Shown here in pieces: positions 41,983 to 50,765 of a stretch of DNA of 64,000 bases. The stretch spans positions 4,464,001 through 4,528,000 of the forward strand of contig NZ_CP075896.1 in assembly GCF_018604545.1 (NCBI RefSeq). The letters run 5' to 3'. Source of the stretch: Streptomyces koelreuteriae. GTDB taxonomy: Bacteria; Actinomycetota; Actinomycetes; Streptomycetales; Streptomycetaceae. The notes under the pieces are model-generated. The model made no database searches, was not told where the DNA came from, and saw nothing but the letters and a program-made list of their open reading frames with translations. A program made the translations under genes and the position numbers. Numbering within the stretch: position 1 is the first letter of the stretch; every line of letters starts with the position of its first letter.

Positions 41983-42867
41983 GTGACCCAGGAGAACGTG
42001 GCGGAGAACGTGGCAGTGAACGGCAGCAGAAGGCTCTCGCCCCAGGAGATCGCCGACAGCCTGCGGGAACGCATCCGCACGGGCGAGCTCAAGCCCGGGG
42101 ACCGCCTGCCCACCCAGGCCGAACTCGCGGAGGAGTTCGGCGTGGAACGCGGCGCCGTCCGCCAGGCCCTGCGGGCACTCCAGGAGGACGGCCTCCTCAC
42201 CAACGTCAGCAAGGGCAGCCCCCCGAGGATCGCCGCGCCCGCCCCGGCCCGGGGCGAGCCCCAGCCGACGATGGTCGGCCTGGCGCCCCGCCTCACGGAG
42301 GCGTTCTCGGCCCGCCGTGTGAGGGTCGATGTCGTCTGCCACACCGCGGAGACCCTGATGGTCGCCATCGGCGAACCGCTCCGTCTGATCCACGAGGGCC
42401 GTATCCGCCCCGAGTCGATCGATGTCCGCATCCTCGTCCCCTCCCGGGACATCGAGCTGGCCTTCCCCGTCCCCGTGGAGGCCCACGGCGACGACAACCC
42501 GGTCCACCAGCGCTGGCTGTCCATGCGCAACGCCCAGGGCCAGGTCCTCCAGCACAACTTCCTGGCCCTGCGCTCCACGCACGGCATCGACGTGCACGTC
42601 ACGTTCCGCGCGCTGCCCTTCACCCCGCCGGTGAAGCTGTACCTCCTCAACCAGGAGGAGGCGCTGATCGGCTACTACATGCTCACCAGGCGCGAGGAGG
42701 AGTGGGGCAGCCAGACCCTGGACATGTACGACGTCCTCGGCTCCCAGTCCCTCCTCTTCTCCTTCCTGAAGCGAGCGGGCCAGCGGGACGCGGCGTTCGT
42801 CCAGGAATCCCAGAAGTGGTTCGACGCCCTCTGGGAAACCATCACGACGGACCTGACACTCTCCTAG
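41983..42867 (+). CDS. devA: DevA, GntR-family developmental regulator
   Basis: A 294-residue paralogue of the DevE-like protein: GntR winged helix (LSPQEIADSLRERIRTGELK, ELAEEFGVERGAVRQALRAL) then the DevA-type C-terminal domain (RILVPSRDIELAFPVPVEAH, LPFTPPVKLYLLNQEEAL). GTG 41983 has TAGCGT 6 nt upstream and no ribosome site: leaderless. The 20 bp before the start (AAGTTGTAG.GTTTGGT.) are almost identical to those before devE, showing duplicated promoters. Cotranscribed with devB through a TAGTG overlap. devA mutants of S. coelicolor have short aerial hyphae. Confidence 0.87.
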   Translation: MTQENVAENVAVNGSRRLSPQEIADSLRERIRTGELKPGDRLPTQAELAEEFGVERGAVRQALRALQEDGLLTNVSKGSPPRIAAPAPARGEPQPTMVGLAPRLTEAFSARRVRVDVVCHTAETLMVAIGEPLRLIHEGRIRPESIDVRILVPSRDIELAFPVPVEAHGDDNPVHQRWLSMRNAQGQVLQHNFLALRSTHGIDVHVTFRALPFTPPVKLYLLNQEEALIGYYMLTRREEEWGSQTLDMYDVLGSQSLLFSFLKRAGQRDAAFVQESQKWFDALWETITTDLTLS

Positions 42868-43613
42868 TGACTTCTGATACGACGCAGACCGGTGCGGTGA
42901 CAGTCCAGACGGAAAGCGATCCGCGCGAACTCCGGAACCTCAGCAGACGCGCCCGTGTCGTGCTGTGGGACTTCGACGGGCCCATCTGCCGGCTGTTCGC
43001 CAACCATTCGGCGGAACGGGTGGCGAGCGACCTGGTGTCCTGGCTGGAGGGCCGGGGGCTGCACGGGCTGCTGACGGAGGCCGAGCGGGAGTCCCTCGAC
43101 CCGCACGTGGTGCTGCGCGCCGTGGACCGCCGGCACCCCGGCAGTGATCTGGTCGCCGATCTGGAGGCGCGCCTCACCCAGGAGGAGCGGCTGGCCGCGT
43201 CTTCGGCGATGCCGACCGCGTACGCGGACCCGCTGATCCGCACCTGGACCGCGGTGGGGGCCCGGCTGGCGATCACTACCAACAACTCCCCGCTCGTGGT
43301 CGTCGAGTACCTCACGGGCCGCGGCCTCGTCGGCTGCTTCCAGCCCCACATCTACGGCCGCACCCAGGAACTGCGTCATCTGAAGCCGGACCCGCACTGC
43401 CTCAACCGCGCGCTGAGCGCGATGGGCGCGGCTCCGTCCGACGCCCTGATGATCGGCGACACCCCCTCCGACCACGAGGCGGCGTCCCACGCCGGGGTGC
43501 CGTTCCTGGGCTACGCCCGCAACGAACGCAAGGCCAAGATCCTGAAGGACGCCGGGGCCGGGTTGGTCCTGACGTCCCTGGAGCCGCTGCTGGAGCTGCT
43601 GCGGGCCGCGTAG
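42867..43613 (+). CDS. devB: DevB, HAD-superfamily phosphatase
   Basis: A 248-residue HAD-like hydrolase: motif I DFDGP (nucleophile Asp) near residue 34, motif II TNNS, motif III Lys in HLKPDPHCL and motif IV IGDTPSDHEAA. Cap region is helical. The GTG start at 42867 shares one base with the devA stop (TAGTG). Part of the dev developmental locus; natural substrate not known, possibly a phosphorylated sugar or metabolite. Confidence 0.87.
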   Translation: MTSDTTQTGAVTVQTESDPRELRNLSRRARVVLWDFDGPICRLFANHSAERVASDLVSWLEGRGLHGLLTEAERESLDPHVVLRAVDRRHPGSDLVADLEARLTQEERLAASSAMPTAYADPLIRTWTAVGARLAITTNNSPLVVVEYLTGRGLVGCFQPHIYGRTQELRHLKPDPHCLNRALSAMGAAPSDALMIGDTPSDHEAASHAGVPFLGYARNERKAKILKDAGAGLVLTSLEPLLELLRAA

Positions 43614-43672
43614 CCCGGCTCCCTGACGCCACTGCGTCGTCATGGCGTCGCCTCCCGTCCCGGCCGGTGGGT

Positions 43673-43772
43673 CAGGCAACTCGTCGGTCCACTTGCCTGG
43701 TTGCCTGCTGATATCAGGCATGCCCGGTCAACTTGATCCCTTAACCGGCAAGTTGGTCGGACTGCTTGCCTG
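43673..43772. repeat. Cluster of TTGCCTG/CAGGCAA half-sites before third GntR gene
   Basis: The heptamer TTGCCTG or its complement occurs at 43673, 43693, 43701, 43715 (with one change) and 43766, with GGCAAG (43747) and CTTGCC (43765) as a wider inverted pair. The cluster ends 45 bp before the GTG at 43818 and may bind that regulator. Confidence 0.65.
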
Positions 43773-43817
43773 AACCAAACCTGTTTGCTTGTCGGCCGAC
43801 GGCGGTACGTACGTCGT

Positions 43818-44693
43818 GTGACGGCCAGGCGGAGTGGTGACGGCAGGGCGTTCCGGCGTGTGACGGAGGAGCTGCGGACGCGGATGGCGGACGGGACGTA
43901 TCCGCGGGGGGCTCTGCTGCCCTCGCAGCGCGAGCTCGCCGAGGAGTTCGGTGTCTCCCGGGACACCGTGCAGCGGGTCATCCAGGAACTGGGCAACGAG
44001 AGCTGGATCGAGAACCGGCAGGGGACGAGGGCCCGGGTCATCAAGAACCAGCGCATCCAGTCCGAGACCGCCAGGGCCACCCGGTCCCGGCGGCCGATGA
44101 CCCTGGACCCGCTCATCAGCGAGGCGTTCGAGCAGCCCGAAGTCACCCTGGACGTCTATACGCTGACCTCGGAGTCGCTGGACGTCCACATCCGCCGTCA
44201 GGACGAACGCATCCGCGCCGGCGTCATCGCGCCCGAGCGCATCGCCCTGCGCATGCTGCTGCCGTCGGAGTCGCTGGAGCTGCCCTACCCCCGGGCCGTG
44301 AACGACGAGGACGCCCACCGTCTGCGGGACCGCTTCCGCACCATCACCAGGCGGAGCACGGAGTCCCTGCACCAGGTCCTGGAGGGGCTGCGGGCGGAGA
44401 AGCTGGTCCCCTCCGTCGACCTCGAGATCAGGCACGCCCCCCTCACACCGACCTTCAAGCTGTACGTCATCAACGGGGCGGAGGTGCTGCACGGCCTGTA
44501 CCGGGTCGTCGAGCGGGCCCTGGTCCTGGAGAGCGGGGACCAGGTGCGGGCGCTCGACGTCCTGGGCCTCGGCGCCACGCTGACGCACCATGTGCAGGAC
44601 GACGACCCGGACTCGGCCGGGACCATCTTCGTGGACACCATGCGCCGGTGGTACGACTCCGTCTGGGACCTGTTGGCCGAGGGGCCCCAGTGA
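43818..44693 (+). CDS. GntR-family regulator, diverged DevA relative
   Basis: A 291-residue protein: GntR winged helix (AFRRVTEELRTRMADGTYPR, LPSQRELAEEFGVSRDTVQR) and a C-terminal domain that keeps the DevA pattern (RIALRMLLPSESLELPYPRA, APLTPTFKLYVINGAEVLHG) but with low identity. It forms a third member of the series devE-devA-this gene. GTG 43818 is chosen over the frame start at 43785. The bifunctional phosphotransferase gene lies 256 bp downstream. Confidence 0.82.
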   Translation: MTARRSGDGRAFRRVTEELRTRMADGTYPRGALLPSQRELAEEFGVSRDTVQRVIQELGNESWIENRQGTRARVIKNQRIQSETARATRSRRPMTLDPLISEAFEQPEVTLDVYTLTSESLDVHIRRQDERIRAGVIAPERIALRMLLPSESLELPYPRAVNDEDAHRLRDRFRTITRRSTESLHQVLEGLRAEKLVPSVDLEIRHAPLTPTFKLYVINGAEVLHGLYRVVERALVLESGDQVRALDVLGLGATLTHHVQDDDPDSAGTIFVDTMRRWYDSVWDLLAEGPQ

Positions 44694-44949
44694 CGAAAAG
44701 CGCCGGGGAGGCGTGCGGGGGCAGAGGGGGCGGGCGGGTGTAGCATTCCCGCACCGCGCACCGATTGAGTCAAACGCCGCTCTCGTTCGTATCCGAAGGG
44801 GCAACCGGCCACCATAGAACGAGTCCACGCCGTCTCGTGCGGATGGGTGGCAAATCCACTCTCATTGGCTCACCCGCCAGGCGTGGAACCGGCCGCGAAC
44901 CTACCGTTTGCCATACCGTCCTCCCCTTCTCGTACTTCCGGAGCGGCCA

Positions 44950-47139
44950 GTGGGCGCACCTCCTCTTCCCCGTCCCTTCCTCGGGGAGCGCGCCTCGCAC
45001 GACGCCGCGTACCGGGCCTTCGTCAGGCTGGCCGCCGAGCTGGGCCAGGCGAGCAGCGGCCATCACAACCGCAATTACGTCCTGCCGTTGACGGAGGGCA
45101 TGGCCCGGCTGGTCGGACGTGAGGCCGGGACGTCGGTGACCGTCCGTATCCGGCGGCCGGACGCGCTGCCCGTGGTCATCCGGACCTGGCAGGACGAGGC
45201 GGAGATCCTCGATGCCGTCCGGGGGATCCTGCCGCACGCGCCGCGGTGCCTGGTCAAGCGGAGCGACTTCGCGATCCACAGCTTTGTGGAGGGCGTACCG
45301 CTCTCCAGCGTCTGCGACAACGGCAAGCCCGTCGACACCCTGCTCATCAAGGCGCTGGCCGGACTGCTCGCCCAGATGGCCCAGGTACGGCGCGGGGCAC
45401 TGCCCGCCCTGCCGGCCGCCTGGCCCCGCAACGACATGGACAGCCAGGGCTTCCTCCAGACCCTGGTCAAGCTGGCCGACCGGCAGATCAGACGGCCCAA
45501 CTGGGCCTCCTTCGGCGGGCTGTTCGCTGCGCTGGGCATCCCGGAGGACGCTCTCGCCTCACTGGCCGGACGCGTCCCCGCCATGGCCCGGCGGCCGTAC
45601 AGCCTGCTCCACGCCGATCTGCACCGGGACAACGTGATCGTGTCCTACGCGGGCGACCCGCCCCTCATCTGCGTCGACTGGGAGCTGGCGACCTACGGCG
45701 ACCCGCTGCACGACCTGGCCACGCACCTGGTGCGCATGCGCTATCCGGCCCATCAGTGGGCCGAGGTGGTCGACGCGTGGGCCGAGGCCATGCAGGAGGT
45801 CCGGCCGGCCGCCGTCAACGGACTGGCCAAGGATCTGCGGCACTACCTGGCGTTCGAGCGGGCCCAGTCGGTCTTCCCCGACGTGATGCGCGCCGCCCGC
45901 TCGCTGGAGGAATCGTTCACGCAGACGAGCCTGGACGAGGCGACGGCCGAGGTGCGACGGGCCCTCGACGCGGCGGCGGAGCCGCTGCGGCTCGGGAGCG
46001 TGCCGCGTGAGGGCGAGATCAGGCGGGCCCTCTTCCGCTGGCTGGTGTCGCGGATGAACGGGGACATCAGCGGCCGGGCCTGGATCGCGAAGGCGTTCGA
46101 GTGGCTGCCCGACCGGCGTGTTCCGGAGCGCCCCGACTTCCCGGCCGCAGCCGTCCGGGAGGCCCTGCTGGCCGAGGGCGCCGCCCCCGCGGGCAGGGTC
46201 TTCAAGGGGACCGCGCACCTGAACACGGTGGTGTCGGTGCCGGGCGTCGACTTCCCGGTGGTCGTACGGCGGAAGCTGCCCGAGGTGTGCCGCCGGGAGC
46301 GCGGCTTCCTCAGCGAGCACACCGTGCTGCGCGCGATCGAGGAGTCCTCCACCCAGGTGGCGGCGCCGCGGGTGCTCGCGCTGGGCGAGACGTTCCAGAG
46401 CGACACCATCGCCATCCACACCTACGTCGGGCCGGGGGACGTCGACCGGCCCCCCAACCACCCCGTCCACGGACTGCTGCCGCACGAGGCGGACGGACTG
46501 GTGGACCAGCTCTGCGACCTGACGCGGGTGCGGTACGAGCAGATCGATCCGACCGCCGGTGAGGGGGCCTTCCATCGCTGGCTGCGGGATCAGCTCATCT
46601 CCCTGGTGCGGGACCTGCCCAAGGAGTCGCAGCAACTGGCCCGGCATCTCGGGCTGCCCGACGCGGACCGGTTGCAGCTGATCCTCTCCCGGCACGAGGT
46701 GAGCCAGCGCAAGCCCGCCCTGCTGCACGGGGACCTGAACCCCTGGAACCTCGTCCGGCGCGACGACGACCGGGCGCTGACCATCATCGACTGGGAGATG
46801 GCCGTGGTCGGCGATCCCCTCTACGACCTCGTCCGGCACATGCACCTCACACCGACCCGGCCGGAGATCCGGGACCGCATGTTCCGCCGCTGGGAGCGCG
46901 GGCTGCCCGAGGAGTACACCCGCGACTGGCGCGAGGACTGGCGGGTGTACCGCTGGCTGGAGATCGTGCGGTCCGCGTACGTCGACCTGGACCGCATCGT
47001 GACCGGCGCGAGCCTGGACGCCCCGAACGTGCGGCGGGCGGTGGACTCCTACGCGGTGACGCTGGCGGTCGCCACGGGCTCGCTCGGCCTCCCGGTCAGA
47101 TCCACGGCGAACCCGTATCTCGCCCGCGCGCTGGCGTAG
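44950..47139 (+). CDS. Double phosphotransferase: two fused APH-type kinase domains
   Basis: A 729-residue protein with two complete aminoglycoside-phosphotransferase-like kinase domains. First catalytic loop HADLHRDNV (about residue 220) with VDWELATYGDPLHDLA; second HGDLNPWNL (about 592) with IDWEMAVVGDPLYDLVRH. Each half has a plausible nucleotide-binding beta-sheet (VVIRTWQDEAEIL; PVVVRRKLPE). A linker of about 100 residues (GEIRRALFRWLVSRMNGDIS) joins them. Because both keep the catalytic Asp and the metal-binding Asp, both may be active. GTG 44950 has CCGGAG 7 nt upstream. The TAG stop lies at the edge of a MITE-like element. Substrate unknown; resistance is not implied. Confidence 0.82.
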   Translation: MGAPPLPRPFLGERASHDAAYRAFVRLAAELGQASSGHHNRNYVLPLTEGMARLVGREAGTSVTVRIRRPDALPVVIRTWQDEAEILDAVRGILPHAPRCLVKRSDFAIHSFVEGVPLSSVCDNGKPVDTLLIKALAGLLAQMAQVRRGALPALPAAWPRNDMDSQGFLQTLVKLADRQIRRPNWASFGGLFAALGIPEDALASLAGRVPAMARRPYSLLHADLHRDNVIVSYAGDPPLICVDWELATYGDPLHDLATHLVRMRYPAHQWAEVVDAWAEAMQEVRPAAVNGLAKDLRHYLAFERAQSVFPDVMRAARSLEESFTQTSLDEATAEVRRALDAAAEPLRLGSVPREGEIRRALFRWLVSRMNGDISGRAWIAKAFEWLPDRRVPERPDFPAAAVREALLAEGAAPAGRVFKGTAHLNTVVSVPGVDFPVVVRRKLPEVCRRERGFLSEHTVLRAIEESSTQVAAPRVLALGETFQSDTIAIHTYVGPGDVDRPPNHPVHGLLPHEADGLVDQLCDLTRVRYEQIDPTAGEGAFHRWLRDQLISLVRDLPKESQQLARHLGLPDADRLQLILSRHEVSQRKPALLHGDLNPWNLVRRDDDRALTIIDWEMAVVGDPLYDLVRHMHLTPTRPEIRDRMFRRWERGLPEEYTRDWREDWRVYRWLEIVRSAYVDLDRIVTGASLDAPNVRRAVDSYAVTLAVATGSLGLPVRSTANPYLARALA

Positions 47140-47361
47140 GGCCTGTCGTTTGGATCAGGTCGCAGGGAATCGGCAGCATCTTGTCATCGCCGGTGAGCGG
47201 GGTCTGGTGCGTGCAGCTGCAAGGCGGAGGAGGGCGGCGATGCGATGGGGGCACCTCCCGCGCGAGCGAAGCCGAGCGTGGGGGAATCGGCAACCGACGA
47301 CAACGCGGCAGATGTGCGTGCCAGACCCCGCGTCTGCGGCGTGATCCAAACGACAGGCCCT
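47138..47361. mobile_element. MITE-like element with perfect 20-bp terminal inverted repeats
   Basis: Left end 47138-47157 (AGGGCCTGTCGTTTGGATCA) and right end 47342-47361 are exact reverse complements, bounding 224 bp with no transposase frame. The internal sequence includes a palindrome widespread in Streptomyces (47246-47285). The left end begins inside the TAG stop of the phosphotransferase gene. No target-site duplication is visible. A further partial copy of the tip (GGGCCTGTCG) occurs right outside at 47363-47372, hinting at nested or repeated insertion. A transposase with the same ends should exist elsewhere in the genome if the element is mobile. Confidence 0.85.
47246..47285. repeat. 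Dispersed 40-bp palindromic repeat inside the MITE-like element
   Basis: The segment TGGGGGCACCTCCCG..., with the core GAGCGAAGCCGAGCG, is one I recognise as a common dispersed Streptomyces palindrome. Here it is inside a terminal-repeat-bounded element. Confidence 0.65.
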
Positions 47362-47392
47362 CGGGCCTGTCGCCCCTGCGTAGGCTCGCCCC

Positions 47393-48028
47393 ATGAGCGA
47401 GACCGGGCTGCGTGAGCGCAAGAAGCGGCGGATGTACGAGGTCGTGTCGGACGTCGCGGTGCGGCTCTTCCTGGAGAAGGGGTTCGACGCGGTGTCCGTC
47501 GCCGAGGTGGCGGCGGCGGCCGAGATCTCCAAGCCGACGCTGTTCCGGTACTTCCCGGCGAAGGAGGATCTGGTGCTGTACCGGATCGCCGACCACGAGG
47601 GGGAGGCCGCGCGGGTGGTGGCGGAGGGGGAGGGGCCGCCGGTGGAGGCGTTGCGGCGGCATTTTCTGGAGGGGCTGGAGCGGAACGATCCGGTGACCGG
47701 GCTCAACGACCATCCCCAGGTGCTCGCCTTCCACGCCCTGCTCTACGGGACGCCCTCCCTGGTCGCCCGTGCGCATACGCACCAGGAGCGGTCGGAGGCG
47801 GCGCTGGCCGAGGTGCTCGGGGGTGATCTGGACGCGCGGCTGGCGGCCGGGCAGATCATGGCCGTGCTGCGGGTGCTCGCGCTGGAGAACTGGCGGCGGA
47901 TCGCGGCGGGGGAACGGGTGGCGGACGTGCGGGCGGATGCGGTGGCTGCGGCGGATCGGGCGTTCGGGTGGCTGGGGGCCGGGTTGCCGCCCGTCGGCCG
48001 TTCACGGGCTCGCGGTGAGAGTGAGTAA
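47393..48028 (+). CDS. TetR-family transcriptional regulator
   Basis: A 211-residue TetR regulator with helix-turn-helix at about 11-57 (KKRRMYEVVSDVAVRLFLEK, TLFRYFPAKEDLVLYRIADH) and a ligand-binding C-terminus. TAGGCT 6 nt before ATG 47393 gives a leaderless start. The HelD helicase gene follows in the same direction 41 bp downstream; an AT-rich inverted repeat (TAAC-TCG-GTTA at 48035-48045) sits between them and may be its operator. Confidence 0.88.
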   Translation: MSETGLRERKKRRMYEVVSDVAVRLFLEKGFDAVSVAEVAAAAEISKPTLFRYFPAKEDLVLYRIADHEGEAARVVAEGEGPPVEALRRHFLEGLERNDPVTGLNDHPQVLAFHALLYGTPSLVARAHTHQERSEAALAEVLGGDLDARLAAGQIMAVLRVLALENWRRIAAGERVADVRADAVAAADRAFGWLGAGLPPVGRSRARGESE

Positions 48029-48034
48029 TAAATT

Positions 48035-48045
48035 TAACTCGGTTA
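48035..48045. promoter_or_regulatory. AT-rich inverted repeat between tetR and helD
   Basis: TAAC-TCG-GTTA lies in an unusually AT-rich spot (48026-48053). GTAA at 48025 and TTAC at 48043 extend the symmetry. Together with TAGGCT at 48057-48062 it forms the promoter region of helD. Confidence 0.5.
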
Positions 48046-48069
48046 CGTTTTTGCTCTAGGCTCGGTGGG

Positions 48070-50091
48070 ATGACGTCGACCGAGCCTGCCCTTCAGCACG
48101 TACTCGACCGGGAACGCGCCCACCACGAGCGCTGCCGGGCCGCCCTCGCCGCGATGGTCGAGGGCGCCGGTGAACAGGTCGTCATCGGGGAGGACGTGTC
48201 GGCGTCCGGGGTCGACGCGGAGGTGCTCGGGTACCGGCTGCGCAGCCAGGCCAAGGCCTTGCGCGAACTGCCCGAGGGGCCGTTGTTCTTCGGGGCCCTG
48301 GAGTTCAAGAGGGCCGGTGGGCCGCTGCACATCGGGCGGCTGCGCATCTCCGAGCACCCGGCCGAACCGCCCCTCGTCGTCGACTGGCGCGCACCCGTCT
48401 CGCGTGCCTTCTACCAGTCCTCCGCCCGTGATCCGCAGGGCGTCGCCGTACGCCGACGGTTCGGGTGGGCGGCCGGCAGTCGCGGGGACTCCGGCGATCT
48501 GACCGGCCTGGAGGACGAGAGCCTGGGGCAGGGGGAGGCCAGGGCCAGCGCGATCGTCGCCCGGGAGATCGAGCGGCCCCGCGTCGGGCCCATGCGGGAC
48601 ATCGCCGCGACCATCCAGCCCGAGCAGGACGACCTCGTACGCGGGGACCTGGCGATGTCGGTGTGCGTGCAGGGCGCGCCGGGCACCGGCAAGACGGCCG
48701 TCGGCCTGCACCGGGCCGCGTATCTGCTCTACACGCACCCGCAGCGCATCCGGCGCGGCGGCCTGCTGATCCTCGGGCCCAACCGCACGTTCCTGTCGTA
48801 CATCGCGGAGGTGCTGCCCGCCCTCGGCGAGACGGGGGTGCGGCAGTCGACGCTCGCCGAGGAGATCGCCCGGTGGCCGGTCCGCGGTACCGACGACGAG
48901 TGCGCCGCCGTCGTCAAGCACGACGCCCGGATGGCGGAGGTACTGCGGCGGGCGCTGTACGCGCGCGTGCGCACCGAGGGGGCGGGCTCGCTCGCCGTGC
49001 CGGACGGCTCGTACCGCTGGCGGGTACCGGAGGCGGAGCTGGCACGGATCGTCGCGGACGTACGGCAGGAGGAACCGCCGTACGGGGTCGGGCGGGAGCG
49101 GGTACGGGCGCGGATCGTGCGGTGTCTGCGCGAGCGGGTCGAGCGGCGGGCCGGGCCGCCGACGAACGCCTGGGTGCGCCGGGTCGAGCGGTCCCGGCCG
49201 GTGTCCGCGTACCTCGACACCGTCTGGCCCCGGGTGCGTCCGGAGGAGGTCCTGGCCGAACTGCTCACCGACGGCGAGGCGTTGGCGGAGGCGGCCGACG
49301 GGCTGCTGGACGGCGCCGAGCAGCGGGCACTGCTGTGGCGCACGCCGCCCCGGTCGTGGAAGTCGGCGCGCTGGTCGGCCGCCGATCTGGTGCTGCTCGA
49401 CGAGGTGGCCGGGCTGATCGAGCACCCGGAGGGGTACGGGCATGTCGTCGTCGACGAGGCGCAGGATCTGTCCCCGATGGAGTGCCGGGCCATCGCCCGC
49501 CGGGCGCCCTTCGGTTCGCTGACGGTTCTGGGCGATCTGGCGCAGGGGACGACGCCGTGGGCGGCACGGTCGTGGCCGACCGTCCTGGCGCACCTGGGGA
49601 AAGCGGACGCGGCCGTGGTCGAGCTGACCGTCGGATTCCGAGTGCCGCAGGCGGTCGTCGGTCTCGCCAACCGGCTGCTGGAGCGGCTGGACGTGGACGT
49701 GCCGGCGGCCCGTTCGCTGCGCGGGGACGGGGAGTTGCGGATGCGGGAGACGGACACGGACGGGGTGCCGGCGGCGGTGGTGGACGCCGTACGGGACGCC
49801 CTGGGGCAGGAGGGCTCGGTCGGGGTTGTCGCGGCGGACGCGGATGTGCCCCGGGTGCGGGCGGCGCTCGACGCGGCCGGTGTCGAGGCGGCGGGGCCCG
49901 GGGAACTCGGCGCGCGGCTGTCCCTGGTGCCGGCGAGCGTGGTCAAGGGACTCGAGTACGACCATGTCGTGGCCGTCGAGCCGGCGGCGATCGCCGAGGC
50001 GGAGGAACGGGGGCTGCACCGGCTGTACGTGGTGCTGACGCGGGCGGTGACGAGGCTGGAAGTGGTGCACGGGAGGCCACTGCCGATCTAG
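48070..50091 (+). CDS. helD: HelD-like RNA-polymerase-associated helicase
   Basis: A 673-residue UvrD/PcrA-type superfamily 1 ATPase. Walker A GAPGTGKTAVGLHR near residue 203, Walker B VVVDEAQDLSPME (DEAQ form), VGFRVPQ, and motif VI near the end (GLHRLYVVLTRAV). The N-terminal coiled-coil region (about 1-100) suits HelD, which removes RNA polymerase from stalled states and can protect it from rifamycins. It is slightly shorter than some Streptomyces HelD proteins. TAGGCT 7 nt before ATG 48070 indicates a leaderless mRNA. I did not see the 19-bp rifamycin-associated element upstream. Confidence 0.88.
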   Translation: MTSTEPALQHVLDRERAHHERCRAALAAMVEGAGEQVVIGEDVSASGVDAEVLGYRLRSQAKALRELPEGPLFFGALEFKRAGGPLHIGRLRISEHPAEPPLVVDWRAPVSRAFYQSSARDPQGVAVRRRFGWAAGSRGDSGDLTGLEDESLGQGEARASAIVAREIERPRVGPMRDIAATIQPEQDDLVRGDLAMSVCVQGAPGTGKTAVGLHRAAYLLYTHPQRIRRGGLLILGPNRTFLSYIAEVLPALGETGVRQSTLAEEIARWPVRGTDDECAAVVKHDARMAEVLRRALYARVRTEGAGSLAVPDGSYRWRVPEAELARIVADVRQEEPPYGVGRERVRARIVRCLRERVERRAGPPTNAWVRRVERSRPVSAYLDTVWPRVRPEEVLAELLTDGEALAEAADGLLDGAEQRALLWRTPPRSWKSARWSAADLVLLDEVAGLIEHPEGYGHVVVDEAQDLSPMECRAIARRAPFGSLTVLGDLAQGTTPWAARSWPTVLAHLGKADAAVVELTVGFRVPQAVVGLANRLLERLDVDVPAARSLRGDGELRMRETDTDGVPAAVVDAVRDALGQEGSVGVVAADADVPRVRAALDAAGVEAAGPGELGARLSLVPASVVKGLEYDHVVAVEPAAIAEAEERGLHRLYVVLTRAVTRLEVVHGRPLPI

Positions 50092-50126
50092 ACACGCGCG
50101 CGTGCGGGGTGGTTAGGGTCCATGTC

Positions 50127-50759
50127 ATGGCTGACACAGACGCGTTCACGGACATCCCCACCACCACGCTGGCCGATCTGCTGGGCCGCGGGCAGGTCAT
50201 GGACATCGGGGTCCGGCCCCTGTGGGGGCCGGTGCCGCGGGTGGCCGGGCCTGCCTTCACCGTGCGGTGCCCTCCCGGCGACAACCTGATGCTGCACACC
50301 GCGATCTACCGGGCCGAGCCCGGCTCGGTCGTCGTCGTGGAGTCGGGCGACCTGGACTACGCGCTGGCCGGTGGCAACGTCTGTGCCGTCGCCCAGCGCC
50401 GCGGTGTCGCCGCGTTCGTCCTCGACGGGCTGATCCGCGACCTCTCCGAGGTGCGCGAGGCCCGCTTCCCGGTGTTCGCGCGCGGTGTCATCCCCATCCC
50501 GGGCACCAAGGCCGCCGCCCGGCCGCTGGGCGAGCGGGTGACCTGCGGCGGCGTCGCCGTCGACCCGGGTGACGTGGTCGTCGCCGACGAGGAGGGCGTC
50601 GTCGTGGTGCCCGGGGCCCGCCGCGAGGAGGTGCTCACCGCGGCCCGCGCCAAGCTGGCGAAGGAGGCCGCGCAGACCCTGGACGACTGGGAGTCGTCCC
50701 ACCGCGCGCGCGTCGGCAAGGCCCTGGCGGAGCAGGGCTTCGGGGGCCTCGACGACTGA
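50127..50759 (+). CDS. RraA-like / HMG (4-hydroxy-4-methyl-2-oxoglutarate) aldolase family protein
   Basis: A 210-residue protein of the RraA/HMG-aldolase fold: DNLMLHTAIYRAEPGSVVVV, GNVCAVAQRRGVAAFVLDGLIRD with the R-D pair, and GDVVVADEEGVVVVP. In bacteria the fold covers aldolases of the protocatechuate path and RraA regulators of RNase E. No aromatic-degradation genes are nearby, so either is possible. TAGGGT 7 nt before ATG 50127 suggests a leaderless start. Confidence 0.85.
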   Translation: MADTDAFTDIPTTTLADLLGRGQVMDIGVRPLWGPVPRVAGPAFTVRCPPGDNLMLHTAIYRAEPGSVVVVESGDLDYALAGGNVCAVAQRRGVAAFVLDGLIRDLSEVREARFPVFARGVIPIPGTKAAARPLGERVTCGGVAVDPGDVVVADEEGVVVVPGARREEVLTAARAKLAKEAAQTLDDWESSHRARVGKALAEQGFGGLDD

Positions 50760-50765
50760 GCGGGC

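Noticed and set aside
44694-44949. Stem-loop (CCACGCC ... GGCGTGG) upstream of the double phosphotransferase
   Set aside because: The arms are short and 50 nt apart; chance pairing is likely in this GC content.
47138-47361. Target-site duplication around the MITE-like element
   Set aside because: Flanks next to the ends (GT before, CG after) do not match, so none is claimed.
48029-48069. Rifamycin-associated element before helD
   Set aside because: The known 19-bp inverted motif is not present in this short interval; only a TAGGCT promoter and an AT-rich repeat were seen.
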